NCBI GenBank assembly: GCA_027604705.1
Contig: JADHYV010000041.1
Coordinates: 124,001 to 188,000 of the forward strand
DNA length: 64,000 nucleotides
Reading direction: 5' to 3'
From: Allomyces arbusculus
Lineage: Eukaryota; Blastocladiomycota; Blastocladiomycetes; Blastocladiales; Blastocladiaceae
Shown here: piece after piece, positions 52,296 to 60,764 of the stretch
Layout of the letters: each line of letters begins with the position of its first letter
Numbering within the stretch: the stretch's first letter is position 1
The notes under the pieces: generated by a model
The model's input: the letters and a program-made list of their open reading frames with translations, nothing else
Database searches by the model: none
Told to the model about the DNA's origin: nothing
Position numbers and translations under genes: made by a program

Positions 52296-52334
52296 GACGA
52301 GAGTGAGAGAGAGACTTGCGCGGGAAAGAGGACG

Positions 52335-52384
<50 letters not shown>

Positions 52385-52777
52385 GATGAAGGTGCCGGAC
52401 TGGACTTTGTGTGACGACAATAAGGTACTTTTCGCTAACTAGACGTTGCGCGCCCGCCAATATACTTACCGTATCCTCTCCCTTCTCTCGCGCTCATGTC
52501 GTTTTTCTTTACCAGGACTTGCGCGCTTGTTCGCAGAAAAAGCAGCAGCACAACTCGCAATTGCTGACGTTGTTGCTGACCGTCAAGGAGGAGGATTTGT
52601 GACCGAAGTATTAAAACCATACCTACCAGCCTAGAGAAAAAAAAGTATTGATTCGCTTGCGACTTGGTTCCTTTCCATCAGTCTCTCTCTCTCTCTCATG
52701 CGACACTCAACCCCAGTTCTCATCTTCTCCGTACCCGCACAGATCAAGCGTCCTCGCTCACTTCGAGCGCCGTCCTA
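52296..52777. other. convergent 3' flanks with a GA microsatellite
   Basis: Between the stops of the C2H2 gene (+) and the helical-repeat gene (-). Holds the (AG) tract at 52339-52383 and a TCTC run near 52681-52696. No gene. Confidence 0.45.
52339..52383. repeat. (AG)n dinucleotide microsatellite, about 22 units
   Basis: Uninterrupted AG repeat, 44 bases downstream of the C2H2 stop, probably in its 3' UTR. Confidence 0.9.
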
Positions 52778-54619
52778 TCACGCGTCACCACCACCTCCGC
52801 GCACTGTCGACCTCGCCCCCTCCCCCTCCTTCTCCACCGCCGCTTCCGCGCGCTTCACCCTACGCACCGTCGCGTCATAATGCCGATGCCCGGGTTCACA
52901 CCTGGCCAACGCCGCCTGCGCGACCTCGTTCGCCCTCTGCGCCCTCCCCGGCATCCCCAACAAACACTCGGCGCGCGACGACATCAGTCCACACACCGCG
53001 TCCCCTTCACGCTCGGCATACCCGGCGGCCAGCCCAAACGCGGCAGCCGCCTCGGAAAACGCGCGGGCCGCAAACGCGTGCTGCGCGGCGCGCGTGGACG
53101 CGGCGCGGCGAGTGCGGATCAGGTCGGCGGCGGAGTGGGGAAGGAGCGGAACCAGCGCGTCGATGGCCGGAACAATGTGCGCGGCAACGTACCGCGCGCG
53201 CCCGCGGCGGATGAGCTTGGTCACGGAGGCCGTGGATGCAGGGGAGGTCGGGGTGTCGGATGCGGTCGTGGTGATGCGGCGCGCAATGGTCACCACGGCG
53301 GGTGGGATCGGGTGCACCGCGGTGGCGATGGCACCGTCGTCGGGTGTCGTGCCGGTGACGAGCACGCACAGGGTGCTGGCGATCACGGCGAGTGTCGCGG
53401 ACCGTTGGGCGACGGCGCGGTCGAGCGTCGCGACGAGCTGGTGTGGTGTGGGCGCGAGCGAGGCGGGTAATTGCAGTGCCGCGCGCGTGAGAGCAGCGCC
53501 GAGCGTGTCCGGGTCTTCGTCCCACTGGTGCGTGAGGGCCGTGGTCGTCGCGGGCACGAGTTGCGCGCGATCGTGGGCCGACAAGTGCGGCGCGGACAAG
53601 TAGGTGACAAGCGCCGCGTTGAACCCGGCGTCGGATTCCGGGTATGCGATTGGAATGGTCGGAATCAGGGCGATCGCGTGTGACAGGAACGGGTAGAGCG
53701 CGTGCGCGAGCGGTTCGGCCGCGCGCGTGTGGGCTGTGGCCTTGGCGAGCGTTGCGAGGCACAGCAGGAGCTTGTCGAGCAAAATGTGCGTCCACCGGTC
53801 GGCGTACCCATCGGCCTCGATGTCGGTGATCCCCAGGAGCGCCGACTGGTAGCTGCGGTCGGCGAGCGACACGCGCACAGTCGCTGTGGTCGTCGCGTCC
53901 CAGAGCGTCAAGAGCTGGGTCGTGAGCGTGACGAGTTCGGTGGCCGGCATGGTCAAGGCGAGGGAAGTGGTTCCGCAAAACGCCGTGATCACGTCGAGCG
54001 CCGACGCGTGGACCGTTGTGGGCATGTCTGGCGCAAGGACCAATGAAACGACAGTAGAAAACCCGTCGTTGCCATTCCACCACTGCGCTCCGACGTCATC
54101 ACGCGCGTTGCTGAGCACAAGGTCGCGCATCGTGTTGAGCGCGAGTTCGGCGATCCCCGCACCCGAGGCGGCCCAGTCGCGCACGAGCGTCACCAGCACT
54201 TGCCCCGCGCCGCTCGCGACCAACAAGTCGAATTCGTACTGCTTGTCGACCGACGCCGGCGACGGCGGCGGCATCGCGTTACTATCAGCTGGTGGCGCTG
54301 TGAGCGTCGCCGACGTGGGCGGCGTTTCTTGCATGTCGAGTACGCTGGCGTCCCAGTCGTCGTCGGACGAGGTAACGTGCGCGGGCGACGCGACCGAGGC
54401 TGCGAGCGAGGTTGGGGTCGCGAGGATCGACTTGGCCCATGCTTTCAGCTGGTGCGCGCACAGTTCAATCACGGCCGGGTCGTCGCGCGGCAAGGAAGAG
54501 AGTCGCTGCGCAAGGTGCGCGATCTTGTCAGGGTACGCGCGGCCGCGGAGTTGCACGAGCGTGCAGGCGATGCAGTCTAGATAATGCAATATTATGTTGG
54601 TGGCAAGTTGGAGGGACAT
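52778..54619 (-). CDS. predicted all-helical repeat protein
   Basis: Single exon, 613 residues from ATG 54619 (MSLQLATNIILHYLDCIACT). No family recognised. The sequence is rich in Ala/Leu helices with periodic hydrophobic patterns (IAELALNTMRDLVLSNARD, LTTQLLTLWDATTTATVRV, ILLDKLLLCLATLAKATAH), like an armadillo or HEAT solenoid; an acidic low-complexity linker lies at about 90-130. The last 110 residues have TPR-like helix pairs (AFAARAFSEAAAAFGLAAGY; AQRANEVAQAALARCEPGHR). Such proteins usually act as scaffolds. A fungal-specific or fast-evolving version of a known solenoid is likely. It diverges from RTF2. Confidence 0.68.
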   Translation of the reverse strand: MSLQLATNIILHYLDCIACTLVQLRGRAYPDKIAHLAQRLSSLPRDDPAVIELCAHQLKAWAKSILATPTSLAASVASPAHVTSSDDDWDASVLDMQETPPTSATLTAPPADSNAMPPPSPASVDKQYEFDLLVASGAGQVLVTLVRDWAASGAGIAELALNTMRDLVLSNARDDVGAQWWNGNDGFSTVVSLVLAPDMPTTVHASALDVITAFCGTTSLALTMPATELVTLTTQLLTLWDATTTATVRVSLADRSYQSALLGITDIEADGYADRWTHILLDKLLLCLATLAKATAHTRAAEPLAHALYPFLSHAIALIPTIPIAYPESDAGFNAALVTYLSAPHLSAHDRAQLVPATTTALTHQWDEDPDTLGAALTRAALQLPASLAPTPHQLVATLDRAVAQRSATLAVIASTLCVLVTGTTPDDGAIATAVHPIPPAVVTIARRITTTASDTPTSPASTASVTKLIRRGRARYVAAHIVPAIDALVPLLPHSAADLIRTRRAASTRAAQHAFAARAFSEAAAAFGLAAGYAEREGDAVCGLMSSRAECLLGMPGRAQRANEVAQAALARCEPGHRHYDATVRRVKRAEAAVEKEGEGARSTVRGGGGDA

Positions 54620-55125
54620 GAGAGCACACGATCGACAGAATCACGACGTCCTTGGAAAGGGACACGTTGCCTTGAGACGAGGCCGCGTGTCGGTCGCTGT
54701 TCGTGTCGACGTGGTGATGGAAATGGGCGGCGACATGATATCGAATAACTGCTGTCGTGAAGCGAAGCGGAAGTTGGATCGACTTGCGAGCTGCCACGTC
54801 GGCACAGCAAACGAGCGCTCCTTGGGGCCGGTCGATATCACTTGCGGCTAATTGCGGGCTCTTGAAGAACAAGGTTGGTCGACTTGCGGGGTCGCCAGCA
54901 AAGACCCCTTTCCCGTCGACGTCGTCGATTCGTTCGCGCAGGCCAACATTGTGGATGGTGCGGTGGAGGTTCACATCTTGACATTTTGAGCTCTCACGCG
55001 GTCGTGTGTTTGTGCCTGAGTGCCGTGAAGGTTGTGGCAGCGTGCGGTGAGCTGCCCACCGCAAGACTGACACCTGTTGCTCGCTCCCGTCCCTTCTCTG
55101 CCGACACCACCTCCTCAAGCACAAG
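54620..55125. other. divergent upstream region, helical-repeat gene (-) and RTF2 (+)
   Basis: 506 bp between start codons. No TATA box or extra gene recognised. Confidence 0.4.
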
Positions 55126-56305
55126 ATGGTAACGCCGCCCACCTGCTGCAAAATCTAGATGAAGTTAGCACGCCGCCAGGCCTCGCCGTACCGACGGCGG
55201 CAAGTCAAGAAACACCAGCTCACGATGGACCTTCAACGCAAACGACGCTAGGGCGCCGACGGCGGCAGTATACCGAAGCGCGACGAGCTCGTCAAGACCA
55301 AGGCCAAGGCCGAGCGCCATGATCCGGCTCTGTTCCTCGCCGTGAGCTGGTTCTTTTGCGCCCTGTCCAAGGTAGAACGAACACCCAGCGGCCTCTTCGA
55401 TGCTGTTTTGGCCTCTCACACAAATTCATGGTGTCGTGCAGGAACCACTCCAAGAACCGATCGTCTCGTGCGGTCTCGGCAAGCTCTACAACCGCGTCGC
55501 GATTTTGCAGTACCTGCTTGACAAGTCGCACTATGGCGACGCCGAAGCCATTTGCGGGCACATTACCTCGCTCAAGGTGCGCTTACCCTTCATGTACAGC
55601 CACTTCTGACCATCATTTACCACGCCAACTGACTTGTCCAACCTCTCCACCCAAACCCAGGACGTGACGACGCTGCACCTGACCCCCATCGCCGCCGACC
55701 CCATCACCTCCACCCCGGCACCCAACGCGGCCGTCAAGGCGACCATGGCACTCGCCAACGACGCGAATCTGACCCCCCGGTTCGTGTGCCCGATCTCCGG
55801 CCGTGAAATGACGGGCAAGATCCGGTTCGTCTACCTGGCCCCATGTGGCCACGTTCTCGCCGAACAGGCCCTGCGCGAAGTGCAATCCGGGTCCACCTGT
55901 CTCGTGTGCTCGACCTCCTACGACCCGGCCACCGACATTGTCCCGCTCAACCCGCGACCCGAAGAAATTGACGCGTTACGCGCAAATATGGCCGCGCGGA
56001 AAGCGCGGTCCAAGGCGGGTAAAAAGGACAAGAAGAAGGACAAGAAGCGCAAGACGACCGACACGCCGTCAGTGGACAAGGACGCGGTCGACGTGCTGCC
56101 GCCGGTGGCCAAGAAGCACCGCGCGGCGGCAACGGTCAACATGGCGATGCCCGATGTGCCGGCGCCGAAACCAAGGACGGCGGCGATTGAGAGCCTCTAT
56201 GCCAAGCCAGAGGAGGGTGGCCGCACATCGTCGCCGTCGTCATCGACCAAGTCGGCTGTGACGACCGATTTCATGACGAGGGGCACCGTGCGGCGGATCG
56301 GCTAG
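55126..56305 (+). CDS. RTF2: replication termination factor 2 (RTF2)
   Basis: Four exons: 55126-55128 (the ATG alone), 55252-55371, 55442-55576 and 55661-56305, 300 residues (human 306). Splicing the solitary ATG to GGC GCC GAC restores MGADGGSIPKRDELVKTKAK, the conserved RTF2 N-terminus. WFFCALSK|EPLQEPIVSC, GLGKLYNRVAILQYLLDKS and a treble-clef RING-like half (FVCPISGREMTGKIRFVYLA, then PCGHVLAEQALREVQ, STCLVC) follow. The C-terminal third is Lys-rich and disordered. RTF2 controls replication-fork pausing in fission yeast and fork restart in animals, and has also been tied to splicing; it acts in the nucleus. The one-codon first exon would be missed by most gene finders. Confidence 0.92.
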
Positions 56306-57924
56306 TCGCGTGCGTGTGGTCGCGCTCGTGGGGGGAGGGGGGACCGTTTGGCACCGCGGGCGTGCTGCGTGTCGTGACGGCATCTCTCCGGTCATGCCGT
56401 GGGGCCCAGAGGGTCGCAATTTGGCTTCATGGTGGCGCGCGACCAAGCTCTCACCTTGCTGTCCCCGCACGAACGCGGCTAAAGAGTCGATCGATGCATG
56501 ACGCGAGCGAAGCGCGTGACAGCTTAGTCCCCCCCCCCCCCCCCCTTTCTTCGCGTGTTGCCGGGACGCCGTTTGTCACGATTCGGTGTGCGTTGATCGG
56601 ACTGGGAAGTTCTGTGCGCTCCCTCATTCTTGGTCGAATTGACGTGGTATTGGTCGACGACGTGTTGAGTTGGGTTGGCGGTGGGCGCCGAGCGATACAG
56701 CGCCGTTTTCTTGTCAGACTTGTCGTCGTCAGTTGGGCGTGGCCGGTCCGGGTCGCTCGCGGTCAGCAAGGAGCGAGGGCGTGAGGTGGACGCGTCAGCT
56801 ATCTGAGCAAAGTGTGGAGAGTCTGCGCTTGGCGATGGCGGCCGAAGAGTGCAACGGCGGCGGCTTGCGTCGCTTGCTCTTCCCACTTGCGGGCGCGGAA
56901 CTCGAAGGCTGTCGCCGCTGCCCGCGGCCATCGAGTTTGGACGGTGGAGGCGGTCTCGATGGGAGACGCGTCGCGGTGCGACTGTCTCGCTGGAGATCGA
57001 TTTGGCCGGCATGGGCAGGTCTGGCACAGCAAGACTCAGTGTGACACGGCCTGATGGCAGGGTGCGTCAGGGTGCGTCACGTGGTCCCGCCCCATTGAGC
57101 CGGCCAGGGCTGAGCCGGCCGGCTGCGTGTTCGCGTCCCGGGTTCGCCACACCAATCCAAAGTCGACGTCCTCCAGCGTCGTTCCGGCTCACTGTTTCAA
57201 CGGCAGGACTGGACCGGCCGTCTCGAAATTTTGTTCTTTGTTAATCGGAGCGCTGCCCTCGCAGGTTGCGCATCCGGCCGCCCGGCCTGCGCGCGGAGCG
57301 AGGCCAGACGCGCGAGCGAGACGGACTGCGATGGGCACGCCAGAGTATTTACGCACTCGCTTGGCGGTGCGGTGGCGGTGGACGGGAGGCAGCACGAGGT
57401 CGACGGTGGTTGGGTTGGTGCGCACAAGATCAAGATCGGTCACGGTGAAGCGAGGTGAAGGAGAAAGCGCCGCTTGGCTCGCCGACCCGGTGTCCGATCG
57501 GCCGCCCTGCGCTGCCCCGCACAGCCCGCGAGCGATCGAGGCGACCTTGAACCAAGCAGCGCACGGTCCAGCAAGGCCGCGACCACCGCGCCCGACTTCA
57601 CCGAGAGGCAAGGCAACAGCGCGCGCGAGAGGCCGCCATCGCCGGCGAGGCGGCCCACGGAAACGCAAGCACGCTGCACGCGCGCCGCGGTTCGCGCCTT
57701 GTCGCTTCGGATGCCGCGCACGCCCGCGCACTGCCTGGGAAAACGAGCAAGTGGAGCCAGCGCGCGGCCACTGCACCAGTATAAAGTCGCTGGGCACCCC
57801 GCCAGCCCGCACCGCCGGCCTGCTCTCCACCGCCCCTGCGCTCAACCCGACAACGCCGCGGCGACGCCCTCGACTTGACCCACTCTCGCTGCCCCGCACC
57901 ACCTCCACCACCACTCACCCCACA
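56306..57924. other. intergenic, 1.6 kb
   Basis: Contains a C18 tract (56529-56546) and, near its right end, a TATA box at 57780-57786. The frame of the next gene stays open back to 57127, but the peptide there (many R, P, A and no domain) reads as GC-rich noncoding sequence. No other gene. Confidence 0.4.
57780..57786 (+). promoter_or_regulatory. TATA box
   Basis: TATAAAG, about 140 bp upstream of the ATG at 57925, and one reason for choosing that start over the longer open frame. Confidence 0.5.
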
Positions 57925-59073
57925 ATGATGCCGGTCGCCGCTCGCACCGTGTTGCTTTCGCAGCCTGCTGCCGCTGTGTCTCTGCCCGCTACCGTCGTCG
58001 CACGCATCTGCTCGTTTCTCCCGCGCGCCGCGCTGCTCGCACACGCTGCCGTCGCAACGACCGCCGCCGACCCGCGCACTTGCCCATCACCGCACGCGCG
58101 CGACCCGACATGGACGGCCGTCTGGCACCTTGCGACGGCCATGCATCTGCGTCGGCACCGTGGTTCGGCTCTCGTCGTGCAATCCGTCTCCGTCCATTCA
58201 CGCGCCGTGCTCGACTCGGCGCACCCATTGCCGCGGCGTACCGTCGCGCAAATCGCCTGGCGCGTGCGCGCGTGCCTGCCCAACGGCACCCTCCAACTCG
58301 TTCCCCTGGCCGATGCGCGCCGGACCGTGCTGTTGGCACCCGCACCTGCTGCGCCAGCAACGGCACTCGGTCCGCTCACGTCATCGGTCTCCTTCTCCTT
58401 GACCCTGGCCGAGGAGGATGGCGAAAATGCGTCGCAGAGGGTCTCGCCGCGGTACCCGCTGCTCGTGCACGACCCGCTTGCCGCCTACGGCGCGCTCTCC
58501 ACGCCGTTGGGTCTCCCGCACCCCGTCATGGCCGCGCACCATCTCGCTTCGCCGCACTTTTCGTTCCAGTACACGGCCGTTCCCTCCTCGATTGCTGCCG
58601 CCGTGACGCGCCCATCCGTCTGCGTGCCCGTGTCCCCCGTGCCTGTCGCGCTCGCTGTCGAGGGCTTGACCATGTCGATTGCGTCGCTCGCCGCGCTCTT
58701 TGGCCTGTGCGCCAGCTCGTCGCGGTCATCGCCCTTGGCCTCGCCTGTTGTCGCTGTGCCGCGTCCTCCCACCACGACCACCGTTCAGTTGATTGACGCC
58801 GTCCGCACCTGCTCGCTCACGCCCACCAAGGCGCGGCGCACGTCGCCGACGCGAGCCGCCGCAGTGGGCAGTGCCGCGCGGTGGATGGGCGTGCAGCGCA
58901 AACTGCACATGGCTCCACCACGGCTCATGCCGACGCGGCTCGCCGACCATCCAGCCGTCAAGGCGCTCGTACGCGCGCACAAGCGGCACTTTGCCGCGTT
59001 CTCGCATTTTCGCGCGGCAAATGGGGCCATGCACGTGCCGGCCGCGTGCCATGACCAGCCGAGGCCGCTGTAA
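57925..59073 (+). CDS. F-box-like protein of unknown function
   Basis: Single exon of 382 residues. VSLPATVVARICSFLPRAAL, then LAHAAVATT, near the N-terminus fits an F-box (L-P, I, L followed by a variable helix). Nothing else is recognisable; the middle carries beta-rich segments (GSALVVQSVSVHSRAVL; TLQLVPLADARRTVLLAPA) and the end is basic (GVQRKLHMAPPRLMPTRLAD, then HKRHFAAFSHFRA). If the F-box is real, the protein would be an SCF substrate adaptor. The start at 57925 (ATGATG) is preferred because of the TATA box upstream. Confidence 0.58.
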   Translation: MMPVAARTVLLSQPAAAVSLPATVVARICSFLPRAALLAHAAVATTAADPRTCPSPHARDPTWTAVWHLATAMHLRRHRGSALVVQSVSVHSRAVLDSAHPLPRRTVAQIAWRVRACLPNGTLQLVPLADARRTVLLAPAPAAPATALGPLTSSVSFSLTLAEEDGENASQRVSPRYPLLVHDPLAAYGALSTPLGLPHPVMAAHHLASPHFSFQYTAVPSSIAAAVTRPSVCVPVSPVPVALAVEGLTMSIASLAALFGLCASSSRSSPLASPVVAVPRPPTTTTVQLIDAVRTCSLTPTKARRTSPTRAAAVGSAARWMGVQRKLHMAPPRLMPTRLADHPAVKALVRAHKRHFAAFSHFRAANGAMHVPAACHDQPRPL

Positions 59074-59441
59074 ATGACGAGGGGGCAGGGCGAGTCGTGA
59101 TAATCCGTACCGTTTGTGGGCCTCTTGTACCAATTACCTTCGCTGATTTGTTACTATGCCCCTTCACGACGGGCCGACGGGCCGACGCGTGCCCACCCGT
59201 TGCTCGTTGGCGTCGACCGCATTGAATTATTTCCTAGTACCCGTGTTGCGCCAGCTGGCTCTCGCGATTCTGATAGAACATTTTTCGATTCCCTGCTAGT
59301 TTGGTTTGTTGTCTACTTGGCGGATTTGCTTTCTGGGCATTTCACCCACCGCAAAGGGATAAAAGGGGGTTTTCACCAACGCCACATCAGATCCTCATCC
59401 GCTCCACGTCAGACTATCTTTCAACTTCCGCTCGCTCGGCG
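59074..59441. other. promoter region of the multi-pass membrane protein gene
   Basis: Tandem genes. Includes a TATA-like GATAAAAGG at 59358-59366, about 80 bp before the ATG at 59442. Nothing else seen. Confidence 0.45.
59358..59366 (+). promoter_or_regulatory. TATA-like box
   Basis: GATAAAAGG, about 80 bp upstream of the start codon at 59442. Confidence 0.45.
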
Positions 59442-60524
59442 ATGGCTCGCGCGCTTTCAAACCTCCAACTGGCACCTCCCTCGAAATCAAATCAGAGCAC
59501 GCGCTCGCTCGTCCACGACCCGTTCATCAACTATCTGCAACGCGACGAGTGCACCCTCCGAGCGCGCCGCCCCGCCGCCATGTCGCTCGTCACGCTCTTC
59601 CTGGCGATCGCCGTACCATGGGCAGTGCGCTATTACCAGACCCGCAACCAACACAATGCCAAGCCGCTCTACATGACCACACCACCCTCGCGCACCGAGC
59701 GCTTCCTCGACGCGCTGCTCAAGCTGCTCGCCGTCGCCTGCCTCGCGTGCGCCACCATCTGGCGCGAGTTTGACTTGTTTGGCACGACCGGCTTGATCCT
59801 CGACGCGCCCACCTGGGCGCTGCGGTCGGCCCTGATCAAGTACTTTGACGTGCACGGATGGGTCCCGACGAGCGACCGGCTCTCCCTCGACTTTGTCGTG
59901 TCCAAGACGGACCCGGCCATTGCCCAACTCGCCACGTCCGGATCACAAGTCGACCGCGCCATCTTCACGTACCACGCGCTGCGGCAGGACCCAAGCCGGC
60001 GCGGCGTTTACGCGCGATTCGGCGCGACACCGCTCCTCGCCTGCACTTACTGCAAAGACCCGAGCGACTACGCGCTCTTTGCCCTACCGGACCTCCTCGC
60101 GCCGTATCTCGCTGCACTCGTCGTGCTCGGCGCCGTCACGTCCGCGTTCCGGTGGCAGCACTGGCGCCGGTCTGCGCTTGCTGCGCTTGCCGCCCTGGCC
60201 GTGACTGATTTCACGGCGCGCGTCGGGTTCGGAATTCCGCTGGGCGTACTCGCAACGTGGTTCCCGTGGCTCGCGCTGCGGCCGGACTTGGTGCATTATT
60301 CGATCACGCAGTTGCAAATGGGCGTGTTTGGCGTACTTGCTGCGCTCCTCGCAATGTTCCCACAGAAAAGGCTCCTCAAGGCGGGCGATCTCGTGCAACA
60401 GGCGATTGCGCCCAAGCTCGTCTACGTGCTGCAGATGGCCCAGTCGATCCCGCCGGCGGCTCCGGTCGCGGAGGAGGAGGCCAGTAAGACGAAATCCGCC
60501 AAAGGAAGGGACGAGAAGCGGTAG
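59442..60524 (+). CDS. multi-pass membrane protein, fungal type, unknown function
   Basis: Single exon, 360 residues. At least six hydrophobic segments are visible: MSLVTLFLAIAVPWAVRYY, FLDALLKLLAVACLACATIW, LLAPYLAALVVLGAVTSAF, SALAALAALAVTDFTARVGF, PLGVLATWFPWLAL and MGVFGVLAALLAMFP. Between segments 2 and 3 sits GVYARFGATPLLACTYCKDP, then SDYALFALP, a Cys-x-x-Cys block (CTYC) that I associate with an uncharacterised family of fungal membrane proteins, though I cannot name it. The C-terminus is Lys/Glu-rich, with KGRDEKR at the very end, a possible ER-retrieval-like dibasic tail. Localisation to an internal membrane is a guess. Confidence 0.7.
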   Translation: MARALSNLQLAPPSKSNQSTRSLVHDPFINYLQRDECTLRARRPAAMSLVTLFLAIAVPWAVRYYQTRNQHNAKPLYMTTPPSRTERFLDALLKLLAVACLACATIWREFDLFGTTGLILDAPTWALRSALIKYFDVHGWVPTSDRLSLDFVVSKTDPAIAQLATSGSQVDRAIFTYHALRQDPSRRGVYARFGATPLLACTYCKDPSDYALFALPDLLAPYLAALVVLGAVTSAFRWQHWRRSALAALAALAVTDFTARVGFGIPLGVLATWFPWLALRPDLVHYSITQLQMGVFGVLAALLAMFPQKRLLKAGDLVQQAIAPKLVYVLQMAQSIPPAAPVAEEEASKTKSAKGRDEKR

Positions 60525-60764
60525 CCGCTGTGGTTGTCCACGATTTGTAGAATATATCCTCTCTGTTGGACGGACAGCAGTTTCAAAAATGACACCACGC
60601 TCACGGCATCACGTTGCTCTGCACAACACATGGCGATCTCGATGATTCGCATTCTGCTCTTGTCGCTGATCTTGTCAAACAGCTGCAGCGACAACTCATC
60701 TCACGGACCAGCAACCCAAACCACCCTCAACTTGTTGCAATCTTTTTAGTTTACAACGAGCAAC

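Noticed and set aside
57127-57924. N-terminal extension of the F-box-like gene (frame open for another 266 codons)
   Set aside because: Composition is Arg/Pro/Ala without domains, and a TATA box lies inside it, so it is more likely promoter and 5' UTR.
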